Below, one piece after another: positions 26,463 through 35,762 of a stretch of 64,000 bases of DNA. Position 1 is the first letter of the stretch; the number at the start of each line of letters is the position of its first letter. The notes beneath the pieces are model-generated. The model searched no databases, was not told the origin of the DNA, and saw only the letters and a program-made list of their open reading frames with translations. The position numbers and the translations under genes are program-made. Source of the stretch: Alcanivorax sp. DG881 (GTDB lineage Bacteria; Pseudomonadota; Gammaproteobacteria; Pseudomonadales; Alcanivoracaceae); NCBI RefSeq assembly GCF_000155615.1, contig NZ_DS989915.1, positions 1,894,400 through 1,958,399 on the forward strand, written 5' to 3'.

Positions 26463-27419
26463 TTACCCTTTTTGCTGCTGAAGCCATACCAGCAGGCCCT
26501 GACTGTTCAGGTTGATATCAAACCCGAGCGCATCCTGCAGTTCATCCTCCGACAGGGCGACACCATGGTCGCGAGCCTTGGCAAACAGATAGTCCTGCAT
26601 GGCAGATTCCAGTCGCGGCAGCAACGTAGCGTTATCGCCGGGAGCGGCGGCTTCTGCCAGCGCCACGTAATCATCCACCATCGCCAGCAAACGTTCGCCG
26701 GGCTCTTGGGGCGTATCCATGGCCCCATAATGAGTCAGAAACATGCGCCGGGGATTCAGCGCCAACAACTTGCGAATGGACGCTTTCAACGCCTGCGGAT
26801 CGAATTGCACCGGCGTGGTGGTGGGCAAGATGAAAGGGCCTTGCTCGGTCGTCAGGGGTGGGTAAGACAGCCCAAAGGTATCACCGGTAAAAATACCGGC
26901 AGACAGGGAGTCATAAACACAGAAATGGTGGCGGGCATGGCCCGGGGTATCGTAAAAATCCAGACGCCGCTCGCCGACCATCACGTGGTCCCCTTCATGC
27001 ATTGCCCGCACGCGCTGCGCGTCCACAGGAATAATATCCCCATAGACTTTTGCAAAGGCCTCTTCACCGTATACCGCTGTAGCACCCGCCTTGAGTTTCG
27101 AAGGGTCAATCATGTGCCGGGCACCACGGGGGTGAACCAGTAAGGTGGCCGCTGGCAGCGCCTGCATCAAGCCACCCACACCGCCGGCATGATCAAGGTG
27201 CACATGGGTAGGGATAACAAATTTGACCTGTCCGCGCTCGATGCCCCGCTGCTCGAGCAAGGCAAGGATAATCGGCACGGTGTTATGGGTGCCCGTCTCG
27301 ATGACGGCGTACTCGTCGCCGCCCTGGAGCAGATAACAAGCCGCCAGCCCTTCGCGCATCATGGCGGTGTCGATACGGGTAATGCTATGGCCGATATCGG
27401 CGTAGGGCTGGGATGACAT
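26463..27419 (-). CDS. MBL-fold metallo-hydrolase
   Basis: 318-aa cytoplasmic zinc hydrolase. VIPTHVHLDHAGG is the HxHxDH motif, with further ligands in TPGHARHHFC, IFTGDTF and MFLTHYG. An approximately 80-aa helical C-terminal extension ends in VWLQQQKG. The family is close to glyoxalase II-like or lactonase-like enzymes; the substrate is unknown. AGGAG lies 7 nt before the start. The B3 enzyme gene follows, probably in one operon. Confidence 0.87.
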   Translation of the reverse strand: MSSQPYADIGHSITRIDTAMMREGLAACYLLQGGDEYAVIETGTHNTVPIILALLEQRGIERGQVKFVIPTHVHLDHAGGVGGLMQALPAATLLVHPRGARHMIDPSKLKAGATAVYGEEAFAKVYGDIIPVDAQRVRAMHEGDHVMVGERRLDFYDTPGHARHHFCVYDSLSAGIFTGDTFGLSYPPLTTEQGPFILPTTTPVQFDPQALKASIRKLLALNPRRMFLTHYGAMDTPQEPGERLLAMVDDYVALAEAAAPGDNATLLPRLESAMQDYLFAKARDHGVALSEDELQDALGFDINLNSQGLLVWLQQQKG

Positions 27420-27511
27420 GGCGCGGCTCCTGGCGAATAAACAACAGCCACTGACTATAGTGGAGTTAGCGGCAAAGGTGCACTCGACACAAGTCCACGT
27501 TGACGCAAGCA

Positions 27512-27546
27512 GCATGATGGATGACGCATGACACATGTTTGATGTG
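27512..27546. repeat. Solo heptamer-like repeat arm
   Basis: Five 7-bp units with ATG cores: GCATGAT, GGATGAC, GCATGAC, ACATGTT, TGATGTG. It resembles the right arm of element B but no opposite arm is found nearby. It lies between the divergently placed MBL start and the lysR 3' end. Confidence 0.45.
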
Positions 27547-27587
27547 TAGAGGCTGGCGTTCTCCATGGCGCCACCTTGCCTACCTCC

Positions 27588-28478
27588 CTAAACCAGCACC
27601 AACGTCTCCCCCGTTAGACGGGATGCCAACTCGCTGGCCACAAACCTGGCACGAGCCGACAGTGGCCACTCCGCGCGATAAATCAGCCACAATGCATCGA
27701 CCACACGCGGACCCATTTCCACTACCCGAATCGCCTCCCCCGGGGCATAGGCTTCACGGGCATAACGCGGAATCACGCTAAACCCAAAGCCACGCGCCAC
27801 CGGCTCCAGAATCAAGCCGACCTGATTAACAAACCCCTTGCAGGCGATACTGCGAATACCCCGATTACCGGGAAACACCCGACTTAGCAGACGCGATGCC
27901 ATGGCGTGTCCATCCGGGTGATCAATGAAGCCCAGGCTTTCAAGGTCTTCCCAGCTGTTTACTGTGGCCGTGGCGGGCACCACCAAATCCAGCGGCTCAT
28001 CGGCAAAGTGGCACGCCACCAGGCGCGGGTCATCCGGCTTGAGGGTAACCAGCCCCAACTCAAAGTGATTGTTGCGCACCCCCTCCAGCACATCCTGATC
28101 CGGTGCAAAGCGATGGCGCACAGACAACCCCGGATAAGAGGCCTGCAAATCCAGCAGCAGCGGATACAACGACAGGCCAATGCTGCCTGGGGTGATCAGG
28201 CTGATTTCACCCTGCCGGTCGTCCGCCCCTGACAACCGCAAATTCAAGCGTTTTTCCGCCTGCTCCATATCATCGCAATAGCCCAGCAGCGCCTGGCCTG
28301 CCGGGGTCAATTCAACCTGACGGGGACGGCGAATCAGCAACGGCCCCAGCTGCGCTTCCAAATGATGGATATGCTGGCTGACCGCCGCCTGCGTCAGCCC
28401 CAGCTGGTCCGCCGTGCGCGTGAAGCTGCCACGCTCCGCCAGCACCACAAATGAACGCAACCATTGCGGATTCATCAT
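27588..28478 (-). CDS. LysR-family transcriptional regulator
   Basis: 296 aa. The N-terminal winged helix (FVVLAERGSFTRTADQLGLTQ, AVSQHIHHLEAQLG) is followed by a substrate-binding domain (EISLITPGSIG to the C-terminus). It is divergent from the VOC gene, with a candidate T-N11-A box in between, so it probably controls that gene and itself. It resembles the short-intergenic LysR/glyoxalase pairs of many proteobacteria. The inducer is unknown. Confidence 0.93.
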   Translation of the reverse strand: MMNPQWLRSFVVLAERGSFTRTADQLGLTQAAVSQHIHHLEAQLGPLLIRRPRQVELTPAGQALLGYCDDMEQAEKRLNLRLSGADDRQGEISLITPGSIGLSLYPLLLDLQASYPGLSVRHRFAPDQDVLEGVRNNHFELGLVTLKPDDPRLVACHFADEPLDLVVPATATVNSWEDLESLGFIDHPDGHAMASRLLSRVFPGNRGIRSIACKGFVNQVGLILEPVARGFGFSVIPRYAREAYAPGEAIRVVEMGPRVVDALWLIYRAEWPLSARARFVASELASRLTGETLVLV

Positions 28479-28486
28479 AAGAAAAC

Positions 28487-28503
28487 CTTATCAATATAAT
28501 AAG
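28487..28503. promoter_or_regulatory. Candidate LysR box
   Basis: CTTAT-N7-ATAAG dyad (T-N11-A type) just upstream of lysR and 88 bp before the divergent VOC gene. The placement is typical of LysR autoregulatory sites. Binding is inferred. Confidence 0.5.
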
Positions 28504-28590
28504 CAGCACTCAGTTTAACTTATACCACGACACCCGTACGCTTTCCTCATGCTCGACAACAGCAATCACCATCAACCATGAGGAGCCCCC

Positions 28591-29091
28591 ATGAGCCAGA
28601 CTTACCCACGCAATTTTTCTCACATTGGTCTTTCCGTCACCGACCTGGACGCTGCCGTGCGTTTTTACACGGAGGTGCTCGGCTGGTATTTGATCATGCC
28701 CCCCACCACCATCAGCGAAGATGACAGTGCCGTCGGCGTCATGTGTACCGATGTGTTCGGTGCTGGCTGGACATCATTACGCATTGCCCACCTTTCCACT
28801 GGCGACCGTATCGGTGTGGAGATTTTTCAGTTCAACAATGCGGAAAAGCCGGAAAATAATTTTGAATACTGGAAAACCGGGGTCTTCCATTTCTGCGTGC
28901 AGGATCCGGACGTGGAAGGCCTGGCTGAGAAGATCGTTGCTGCCGGCGGCAAACAACGGATGCCCGTGCGGGAGTATTTCCCGGGCGAAAAACCGTACCG
29001 CATGGTCTACATGGAAGACCCGTTCGGCAACATTCTGGAAATCTACAGCCACAGCTATGAGCTGACTTACTCGGCTGGGGCATACAGCTAG
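28591..29091 (+). CDS. VOC family protein (glyoxalase/bleomycin-resistance fold)
   Basis: 166-aa metalloenzyme-like protein with paired beta-alpha-beta3 modules. FSHIGLSVTDLDAAVRFYTE carries the first ligand His. GVEIFQF carries a Glu, FHFCVQDPDVEGL starts the second module and FGNILEIYSHS carries the last Glu. MEDPFGN is the common VOC ending. Substrate unknown. It is divergent from lysR and probably its target. Preceded by GAGGAG. Confidence 0.9.
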   Translation: MSQTYPRNFSHIGLSVTDLDAAVRFYTEVLGWYLIMPPTTISEDDSAVGVMCTDVFGAGWTSLRIAHLSTGDRIGVEIFQFNNAEKPENNFEYWKTGVFHFCVQDPDVEGLAEKIVAAGGKQRMPVREYFPGEKPYRMVYMEDPFGNILEIYSHSYELTYSAGAYS

Positions 29092-29130
29092 CGCCCATCC
29101 GGCGTCCAGCGGTTGCCAGGGCGGGATAAT

Positions 29131-29198
29131 GCGACAAGTTCTGAAGCTGGCTGATCACTCAATGCCGCGACAAACCTAAAAATGTATCGCGGCATTGA
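29131..29198. repeat. Dispersed 40-bp repeat copy 2 with 12-bp palindrome
   Basis: 29131-29170 is the inverted copy of the repeat at 17572-17611. It runs into a perfect 12-bp inverted repeat TCAATGCCGCGA/TCGCGGCATTGA (29159-29170 and 29187-29198) with a 16-nt loop. The repeat lies between the convergent VOC and 86-aa genes and may act as a terminator, though no T tract follows. Confidence 0.6.
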
Positions 29199-29278
29199 GG
29201 GAGTGACATGAACGGAGCAGTGTCTTTCCCTCATACCGCATTGCACAGAGAGCCTGGTGCCTGACGAACACCTTGGCG

Positions 29279-29539
29279 TCAGTCCTTGGCCAGCTGCAGA
29301 AGATCCCGCGCATAGGCGTTGATATCAAACGGCGTCTCGCCATCCATGGTCAGCGCCACATGGCTGGCCAGTACATCCGCCATTTTCTCCAGCGCGGCAT
29401 CATGATCCAGACCATTCTTCGTCAATGCCATCATCACCATCCCCGCCTCACGGGGGTGACCATCCGCAATCTGGTTTTCCACGGCTTCAACCATTGCCTT
29501 CTGGGCAAATTCGTCTTCAGCCTGCTCCATTTCATTCAT
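29279..29539 (-). CDS. Conserved small hypothetical protein
   Basis: 86-aa acidic, mostly helical protein (MNEMEQAEDEFAQKAMVEAV at the start). No signal peptide, membrane span or catalytic motif is seen. The composition and a GAGAGTCGGT ribosome site suggest a real gene. I do not recognise a family. It is flanked by repeats and 231 bp of otherwise featureless DNA before the patatin gene end. Confidence 0.6.
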   Translation of the reverse strand: MNEMEQAEDEFAQKAMVEAVENQIADGHPREAGMVMMALTKNGLDHDAALEKMADVLASHVALTMDGETPFDINAYARDLLQLAKD

Positions 29540-29770
29540 ACCGACTCTCGCTTTGATGACTTTTCATTGCTGCCACAGGATCCGTGCCAGATTGGCTAAC
29601 CAGTCTACCCTCGCTATACGCCACGGTATAACCTGCCTTTCCATCATCTCCGGCAACAAGGGACCTCCTTACATTGACCCGGGAAGTAATCCCGCCCCAT
29701 GAAAACAGCAACCGTCAATCACTAACCGCCAAATGTGGGCCCATCTTCTGCCTGGCCGGGACTTTCTGCA

Positions 29771-31894
29771 TCAGGGAGAAACCGGGCGACCAGCACGGTA
29801 TTGGCCGACCAGATTCCGGGCCTGTTCCCGCTCCGCCTGGATTATCGCTTTCCAGCCATTGAGCCTGGGAGTCAGCTTGGTAACACCGATAAAATAAGCC
29901 AGATCACGATAGGCTGCGTACTGCTCCTCGCTGTACCAGATATCCGCCGTGATGTTCTGCGGAAAGGCATTGCGCTGGGCGGATTCACTGTCGTAATAGC
30001 GGGCCACATTGCAGGAGTAATGGGCCGCCCCCTCCCCCAGATCCGCTAGCGAAGTCAGGCAGGCCTGATCTGGCGGCACGGCCAGATTGTCAGCCAGCCT
30101 GTTTTCATCAAGCGACAGCTTCACATAAATGATCTGGCTTGGCTCTTGCCAGGGAAAACCGGTTGCTGTCAGCTCAAACACACCGGCGCCCTGGCGCTGA
30201 ATATAATCACCAGCCAGGGGGCACGCGTCTTCGGCACACTTCAGCTCGATCCCCAAATTGGCATCCAGGTTGGCCCGAATACGTTTGAGCGATTCGAATT
30301 CATAGTCGGGGTCATGCTCGGCATCCACCACTACAATCCGCCGGGTACCGCGTTCAATCAGGGAATACAGACCAAGGTTCTCGGCATGGCCGCCATCACT
30401 AATACGGAGTGTAGCGTGGTAATCCTCCGGCACGACGAACTTCAAGGGGAAACCACCCAACAGCTTGTAGGTCCAGAACCAGGCACTCCCCATAGGGCCT
30501 TCCTGGGTGGCCGGGTTGCGCATCTCATAGCCAAGATTCATGTTGGCCGCAGACACAAAAAAGTCCCCCAGCCCCCGCAACTGTCTGGCCCCCTCATCCA
30601 CTGCCGCCCCGGATGTAGCCACCGCTTTCGAAAAGGAGATCGGGGCCAGCAGCTGTTGCTCTGGCTGGTAACTGGTATGGGCCGACCCCCATTGAACCGG
30701 TGAGAAGGTAAAGACACTTTTCTCCAGTGAGGCCATATCATAATTTTCGTCATCATCAATAAAACTGTACGGCCGGATCAGCTTGGTATTGATAATTGGC
30801 AGAGACAATGGCGGCACCGCTTGACCGGCATCGACCAGGGCATCCGCACAGCTGTTATAGGCCAGCGCAAACTCCCGCAGATGGCTAAAATGTAGCTCCT
30901 CTGTCTGGGAAGCCTTGCGCCAAAACAGCACGCTGCCATTTTGGGCGTTCATGAACTGATCCGGTTCATGCTCGAAGTAGTCAACGTACTCATCATGGTC
31001 GGCGTTGGGTGCCAGGCCGTAAGCCCGCTCCAGCCCTTTTCTATAGGCATTGGTAAACACCGAACCATTGATCAGTCGCAGATTCAGAAAACCATCCGTA
31101 ACCCAGTAGAAAGGCAACGACACCACATGGGATGCAACCAACCCACCGCTCTCGAGGGCCTGTACGGCACCATTACTGGAATAGTTGATAATGTCAGACT
31201 GGGCCGCGATATGGCGCTGATAGGCGTCATCCGCCAGGATGCTGCCATCAGTTCGCGACAGAAAAAGCGGAGACAGATTGTCCACATTCTGCTCATCCTG
31301 GTGCTTGCTTGCCACCAGTTGACAAAACGGCGTGGCCGCCACATCGGCGGAACCCGCCATGCCTTTCAATACGTTGGCGTAATAATCCCGGTTAGTAGCG
31401 GGAAGTTTTTCTGCCAGGCTTCCATCCAGATTTTCCGCGTACATGGTCCCGTAGAAACGCTGCGACATCAGCCAGTAGGAGGTATAGCCACCACCGGAAA
31501 CCGATGAAATGGCATCCGCTTCTTCCAATAAACCACTGTGATTGAGCGCCTTCAAAACGCCCATGGAAAACGAAGCCGAACGGGCCCCACCTCCTGACAA
31601 CGCGATCGAAAAGGCATCCCTGGGATAAGGGGTTGCAGACGCCGTGTCATCAAGACAGCGCTGCAAGGCATCGGTGCGACCGCCGCCCTCGTAGCTTTTT
31701 ACACCAAAGCGCAGTAGCAGCTCCTGACAGAAACGGCTGCGCAAATAACCTTGTTGATCCTCTGCGGTGACCGCCTTGTCCCCGGACACGCCGGTGATCC
31801 GGGATAACCGGTCCGGTGTTTCATGTGTGGCGCAGCCGGATAAGACCGCATACAGCATTCCGCCCAGCAGGCAGGCCGTGAAGTTCCTTTTCAT
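29771..31894 (-). CDS. Patatin-like phospholipase, predicted lipoprotein
   Basis: 707 aa with a lipobox LSGC (Cys21), so membrane-anchored in the envelope. The Ser-Asp dyad is present: SGGGARSASF is the oxyanion glycine loop, SVSGGGY the nucleophile elbow (Ser at the first G position of the usual GxSxG) and ISDGGHAENLG the DGG/Asp motif. The layout with a large insertion between Ser and Asp recalls cPLA2-type enzymes. Phospholipid or neutral lipid hydrolysis is inferred. Transcribed alone. Confidence 0.88.
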   Translation of the reverse strand: MKRNFTACLLGGMLYAVLSGCATHETPDRLSRITGVSGDKAVTAEDQQGYLRSRFCQELLLRFGVKSYEGGGRTDALQRCLDDTASATPYPRDAFSIALSGGGARSASFSMGVLKALNHSGLLEEADAISSVSGGGYTSYWLMSQRFYGTMYAENLDGSLAEKLPATNRDYYANVLKGMAGSADVAATPFCQLVASKHQDEQNVDNLSPLFLSRTDGSILADDAYQRHIAAQSDIINYSSNGAVQALESGGLVASHVVSLPFYWVTDGFLNLRLINGSVFTNAYRKGLERAYGLAPNADHDEYVDYFEHEPDQFMNAQNGSVLFWRKASQTEELHFSHLREFALAYNSCADALVDAGQAVPPLSLPIINTKLIRPYSFIDDDENYDMASLEKSVFTFSPVQWGSAHTSYQPEQQLLAPISFSKAVATSGAAVDEGARQLRGLGDFFVSAANMNLGYEMRNPATQEGPMGSAWFWTYKLLGGFPLKFVVPEDYHATLRISDGGHAENLGLYSLIERGTRRIVVVDAEHDPDYEFESLKRIRANLDANLGIELKCAEDACPLAGDYIQRQGAGVFELTATGFPWQEPSQIIYVKLSLDENRLADNLAVPPDQACLTSLADLGEGAAHYSCNVARYYDSESAQRNAFPQNITADIWYSEEQYAAYRDLAYFIGVTKLTPRLNGWKAIIQAEREQARNLVGQYRAGRPVSP

Positions 31895-32079
31895 GGTGTC
31901 CTTCCCCGTTTTATATTTTTCTTACAGAAGTATGCTCCTCCTGAAGGCAGCAAATAAAGGTGGCAGACCAAGACGATTGAGAGGCGATCAGAGCCAAGAG
32001 CAACACCTGCGCCGAGAAGACAGCTAACTCGGTATGCCTCATGAGGAGTGCGCAGAGGACAATCCAGCGGGCACCACGG

Positions 32080-32655
32080 CTACGCAGGCAAGGCGCTGTC
32101 AGCAAACCACTGCAGGATAGCCTCACGCTGACGCTTACTGTGAGGGTGGGCCAACAACCCTTCCACCAGAAAGGTGCCCACTGTGGCCAGCATGGTCGCG
32201 CGCTCCTGCGCCACACCGTCCGCTTTCAGGGTATGGATCACCGCCGCCTCCACAAAGCGGTGAAACTGGTCATGCCATTCCCGGATCACCGCGGACTGTT
32301 CCAGCCGGGCATGCACCGTGGTGACCAGTTCGCGGCTCTGTTCGAATTCCCGCAACGCCCAGGCCATCTTGTCCTTCAAGGGTTCATCCACGATGGTCGG
32401 CAGGTGAACGAGGGTCTGCGACATCTGCCGGTTGAGTACAGCCACCAACAGTTCATCCTTGCTGGCGTAATACCAGTACAGGGTATTCGGGGCGACCCCA
32501 AGCTCCCTGGCAATACGGCTCATGGACGTACCATCGTAGCCCAGCGACAAGAACAGCCTGGCTGCTGTGCTCTCCAGTTCGTCCTGCTTTACCTTCAGAT
32601 CAATATCGCGCTTATTCTTGGCCAAGGGGCCTTCTCCCACAGTCGGTCCGGTCAT
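32080..32655 (-). CDS. TetR-family repressor
   Basis: Up to 191 aa. Helix-turn-helix in RIARELGVAPNTLYWYYASKDELL; the rest is an all-helical ligand domain. It is divergent from an alpha/beta hydrolase across only 67 bp filled by a duplicated operator. The ATG at 32655 lies inside the operator and has no Shine-Dalgarno. A TTG ten codons later (32625) is preceded by GGAGAAGG and may be the true start. The likely target is the hydrolase plus itself. Confidence 0.9.
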   Translation of the reverse strand: MTGPTVGEGPLAKNKRDIDLKVKQDELESTAARLFLSLGYDGTSMSRIARELGVAPNTLYWYYASKDELLVAVLNRQMSQTLVHLPTIVDEPLKDKMAWALREFEQSRELVTTVHARLEQSAVIREWHDQFHRFVEAAVIHTLKADGVAQERATMLATVGTFLVEGLLAHPHSKRQREAILQWFADSALPA

Positions 32656-32707
32656 CTTGTATGGTATTCAAGAATGCTAGTCTTTGCTCTTGAATACCAT
32701 ACAAGAT
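32654..32707. promoter_or_regulatory. Duplicated TetR operator, perfect 20-bp inverted repeat
   Basis: Arms ATCTTGTATGGTATTCAAGA and its exact reverse complement are separated by 14 bp. Each arm is itself a quasi-palindrome of the form CTTG-N9-CAAG, so this is two 17-bp sites facing each other. It covers the whole divergent promoter region and the annotated repressor start. Confidence 0.85.
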
Positions 32708-32722
32708 AACTGGAGCCCGACC

Positions 32723-33670
32723 ATGGATACCCTGCGACATAGCCCCCAGGACCTGACCTGTGACAGCCAGCGAACCGGTTTTTACTCTAGCGGGACCTGG
32801 TGTGCAGCCACCCTGCACCGGCCAGCGAAGGCCACGGCAGAAACACTGCCAGCTATCCTAATGCTGCACGGCTGGGGCGGGATTCAGGATGCGCTAACGG
32901 TGTCCTACTATGAGGAATTTACCCGCGCTGGCTACGCGGTGATGACCTTTGATTATCGCGGCTGGGGCGATAGTGCCGGCCTGCCGCGACACGTCATTTC
33001 CGCCCGCCAGCGGGTAGCCGACGGCGACGCCGCCCTGGCCTTCCTGAAAAGCCAGCCGGGCATCGATCCCCGTCGCATCGTGCTGTGGGGCTCGTCCTTT
33101 GGTGGCGGCCATGTGGTGGAGCTGGCCGCCGAACACCCGGAACTGGCCGGGGCCATTGCCCAGGTCCCCATGCTTGATGGCATGGCCGCGGTGCGCGCCG
33201 TCCCCTTGCCACGACTGCTACGCTTTGGGCTCTACGCCATGGCCGACCTGCTCAAGCCGGGCCAGCCTATCTATCTGCCTGTGGTCAGTGAGCCCGGAGC
33301 GTTTTCCTCCATGGACCGGGACGATGCCGGCAAGGCACTGCAACTGGCCGAAACCAGCATCGGCCGTCGCTACGACAACCGCGTGGCGGCCCGCTCCATG
33401 ATGACCATGGGGCCCTACCGACCTTTCAAGCGTCTCAAGAACATCCGCATTCCCACCCTGTTGCTGGGCGCCAGCCAGGATTCTGTCGCCCCCTTTGTGG
33501 AAAGCGCCATCCGCGGCGTCAACAATCCCAACCTGACCATCGCCAGCATTGACGCCAACCACTTCGAGCCCTATTTCGAGCCGACATTCAGCGGCGTGAT
33601 CCGCCAGCAACTGCTGTTTTTGGAAGGACTGAACGGTTTTGACAAACCGGCGCAAAGGAAGAGTGCCTGA
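32723..33670 (+). CDS. Alpha/beta hydrolase (prolyl-oligopeptidase/DLH-like)
   Basis: 315-aa hydrolase. LMLHGWGG is the oxyanion segment, FDYRGWGDS is conserved in the branch, GSSFGGG is the nucleophile elbow, GASQDSVAPF carries the Asp and IDANHFEPYF the His. It resembles acetylxylan-esterase/DUF1100-like hydrolases with a lid near residues 165-215. Substrate unknown. The start at 32723 has TGGAG upstream. Expression is probably controlled by the divergent TetR gene. Confidence 0.88.
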   Translation: MDTLRHSPQDLTCDSQRTGFYSSGTWCAATLHRPAKATAETLPAILMLHGWGGIQDALTVSYYEEFTRAGYAVMTFDYRGWGDSAGLPRHVISARQRVADGDAALAFLKSQPGIDPRRIVLWGSSFGGGHVVELAAEHPELAGAIAQVPMLDGMAAVRAVPLPRLLRFGLYAMADLLKPGQPIYLPVVSEPGAFSSMDRDDAGKALQLAETSIGRRYDNRVAARSMMTMGPYRPFKRLKNIRIPTLLLGASQDSVAPFVESAIRGVNNPNLTIASIDANHFEPYFEPTFSGVIRQQLLFLEGLNGFDKPAQRKSA

Positions 33671-33753
33671 ACGTCATGGGCTGTTATTCTCCATTCTCTT
33701 ACGGATGCGGGCCCCTTCTTTCCGTTTTTCCTTTTCTTTAATACATCCATCCC

Positions 33754-33772
33754 GCCACGGGTTTCCCGTGGC
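33754..33772. terminator. Weak hairpin
   Basis: An 8-bp stem GCCACGGG/CCCGTGGC with a TTT loop between the hydrolase and DUF1223 genes. T-rich DNA lies on its left side only, so it is at best a weak terminator. Confidence 0.4.
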
Positions 33773-33863
33773 AGACAGTCACCCCATTACACCCTGCCAC
33801 CATCTGTAACGAACACGGCTCCTGCGCATCGAAGCAATAACTGAACACGCGCAAAGGCTCGTT

Positions 33864-34631
33864 ATGCGTTCATTTTTTTGTCTGGCTCTGCTGCTGCTTT
33901 CTGCACCGCTGTATGCCGACAGCACACCATTGATCCTGAACAGCGGCGAAAAGAAGGTGTCACTGATTGAGCTTTTCACCTCGGAAGGATGTAGCAGCTG
34001 CCCACCCGCTGATCGCTTCCTGGCCTCGCTGGGAGAGCAGGAAGAGGCGTTCACAACCTTTATCCCGCTGGCGTTTCATGTGGACTACTGGGATTACATC
34101 GGCTGGGCCGATCCCTATGCCAGCCCGGATTACAGTAACCGCCAGAGGCGCTATGCCCAGCTGCACGAATCCGGTCGCGTCTACACGCCCGGCTTCTTTA
34201 TCAATGGCAAGGAATGGCGCGGCTTCTTCCAGCGCAACCGCCACTGGCAGCGCGCGCTGTCTCATGAAGAAGTGGGAAATCTGTCCATTCGCTATGCCAA
34301 CCATACCCTCCACGCCACTTTCAACGGCACCCTGCCTAATAACGCCAACCTGAACGTGGCCTGGATTGGCTCCGGCCTGCAGTCCTCGATCCGTCGAGGC
34401 GAAAACAGGGGAAAAACCCTGAAGCATGATTTCGTGGTGCTGCATTGGAGTCATCAGCCAATGCCAACGGCCTCGCTAACGCTGCCACTTCCCGCTCCCC
34501 CCGATAAAGGGCAGGAACAAACAGGGCTGGTGGTCTGGATCAGTCAACTCACCGACCCACATCCCGTACAAGCTGTGGGCGGCTTTCTTTCGCAAAAAAA
34601 TAATTCAACGTCTTTCCCGGAGTCACCATGA
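33864..34631 (+). CDS. DUF1223 thioredoxin-like secreted protein
   Basis: 255 aa. Signal peptide ends LYADST. The domain starts SLIELFTSEGCSSCPPADRFL, where CSSC is a thioredoxin-type CxxC pair. FHVDYWDYIGWADPYASPDY and RVYTPGFFINGKEWRG are strongly typical of DUF1223. Periplasmic redox activity is likely but unproved. It overlaps the next gene by ATGA, so the two products are translationally coupled. Confidence 0.92.
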   Translation: MRSFFCLALLLLSAPLYADSTPLILNSGEKKVSLIELFTSEGCSSCPPADRFLASLGEQEEAFTTFIPLAFHVDYWDYIGWADPYASPDYSNRQRRYAQLHESGRVYTPGFFINGKEWRGFFQRNRHWQRALSHEEVGNLSIRYANHTLHATFNGTLPNNANLNVAWIGSGLQSSIRRGENRGKTLKHDFVVLHWSHQPMPTASLTLPLPAPPDKGQEQTGLVVWISQLTDPHPVQAVGGFLSQKNNSTSFPESP

Positions 34632-35446
34632 TCACTATTCGACAAGCCCTGCTTGGCACATTGAAACGCTTTTCCTGTCTGCTTTTTCTTATGAGTGCCA
34701 GTACTGCCGTTTCAGCAGCTCCCACGGCCATCAATACCCCGCTATCACGGGCACCGCTGGACGACACCAGTCACTTCGGCATCGGCGCCACCACCTCGAT
34801 AACCGAACGCCCCTTTGTTGGCGTCGACAGCCAGGACGAAGGGCTTCCTTATTTCTCCATTCGTTATAAGCGCTTTAGCGTGGAAGGCCTTGATGCGGGG
34901 CTGGATTTTTTCAAAAACGATAACAGCGTCTTTGGGCTGCTGCTGACACCCCGCTTTTATGAAGTGAAATCCAGCTTTGCCGATGACGGTGAACTCAATG
35001 GCATTGATACCACCCACCGCACCGTCTTTGCCGGCGTATCCTATCAATACCAACATGCGCTGTTTCAGGTAGCCGCCAACGCCCTGAAAGACGTCGGCGG
35101 GGAAAGCGATGGCACCGAAGCAAATCTGACCGTCAGCCGGGGATTCAACTGGGGAGACTTCACCATCGCGCCCTCATTGGGGCTGGTATGGCAGGACGGC
35201 CGACTGGTCGAACATTTCTACGGTGTGGCGGATGACGAAACAGCGCCGGGGCGCCCCGCTTATGGCGAGCACAGTTCATTGAACTATCAGGCGGCCCTGA
35301 CCGGAATCTGGACGCCGGGAAAGCACTGGCACCTGTTGGCGGTGGTAAAAGAGGACTATCTCGGTGAGGGCATTACAGACAGCCCGATCATCGATGAGCG
35401 ATCACTGACGTCAGTGGCAGTGGGCGCGGTATTTTATTTCTGGTGA
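34628..35446 (+). CDS. MipA/OmpV family outer-membrane protein
   Basis: 272 aa with an N-terminal signal (to about residue 31), many alternating beta strands, and a C-terminal aromatic Phe-Tyr-Phe-Trp end as in beta-barrel proteins. GLLLTPRFYEVKSSF, HRTVFAGVSYQYQ and LTSVAVGAVFYFW fit the MipA/OmpV family (scaffold or porin). Coupled to the DUF1223 gene by a 4-nt overlap, which suggests a shared envelope role. Confidence 0.88.
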   Translation: MITIRQALLGTLKRFSCLLFLMSASTAVSAAPTAINTPLSRAPLDDTSHFGIGATTSITERPFVGVDSQDEGLPYFSIRYKRFSVEGLDAGLDFFKNDNSVFGLLLTPRFYEVKSSFADDGELNGIDTTHRTVFAGVSYQYQHALFQVAANALKDVGGESDGTEANLTVSRGFNWGDFTIAPSLGLVWQDGRLVEHFYGVADDETAPGRPAYGEHSSLNYQAALTGIWTPGKHWHLLAVVKEDYLGEGITDSPIIDERSLTSVAVGAVFYFW

Positions 35447-35497
35447 CAAGGCCGGGGAAGCCAGCATTAGCACTCAAGAAAACACCCGACAATGACA

Positions 35498-35710
35498 CTA
35501 CAGGCGGCGTCGCGACCATTGCATGAGCAAAGGGCGCGGGTCGCTCACCGGCCCCACCCATTGCACCGGCTCAGCGTCGGCCAGCGAGCCGACACAAAGC
35601 ATGCACTCGCCTTCCGGTGGTGCCGAACTTTCCACATAGCGCACCGTATGCCGAGCGCCTCCGCGGTTGCTGGAATACTGCATCCTGCGGGATCGTTCTT
35701 TTCTATCCAT
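35498..35710 (-). CDS. Small hypothetical protein downstream of merR
   Basis: 70-aa basic protein beginning MDRKERSRRMQYSSNRGGAR and containing the short GECMLCVG segment with two cysteines. It follows merR by 52 bp on the same strand, so it may be cotranscribed. GGTGAGT lies before the ATG. The frame extends further upstream without a better start. No family recognised; could be spurious. Confidence 0.45.
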   Translation of the reverse strand: MDRKERSRRMQYSSNRGGARHTVRYVESSAPPEGECMLCVGSLADAEPVQWVGPVSDPRPLLMQWSRRRL

Positions 35711-35762
35711 ACTCACCACCCTGGTGACATCAATGTACGCTTGCTGCTCAACGCCAGAACCA

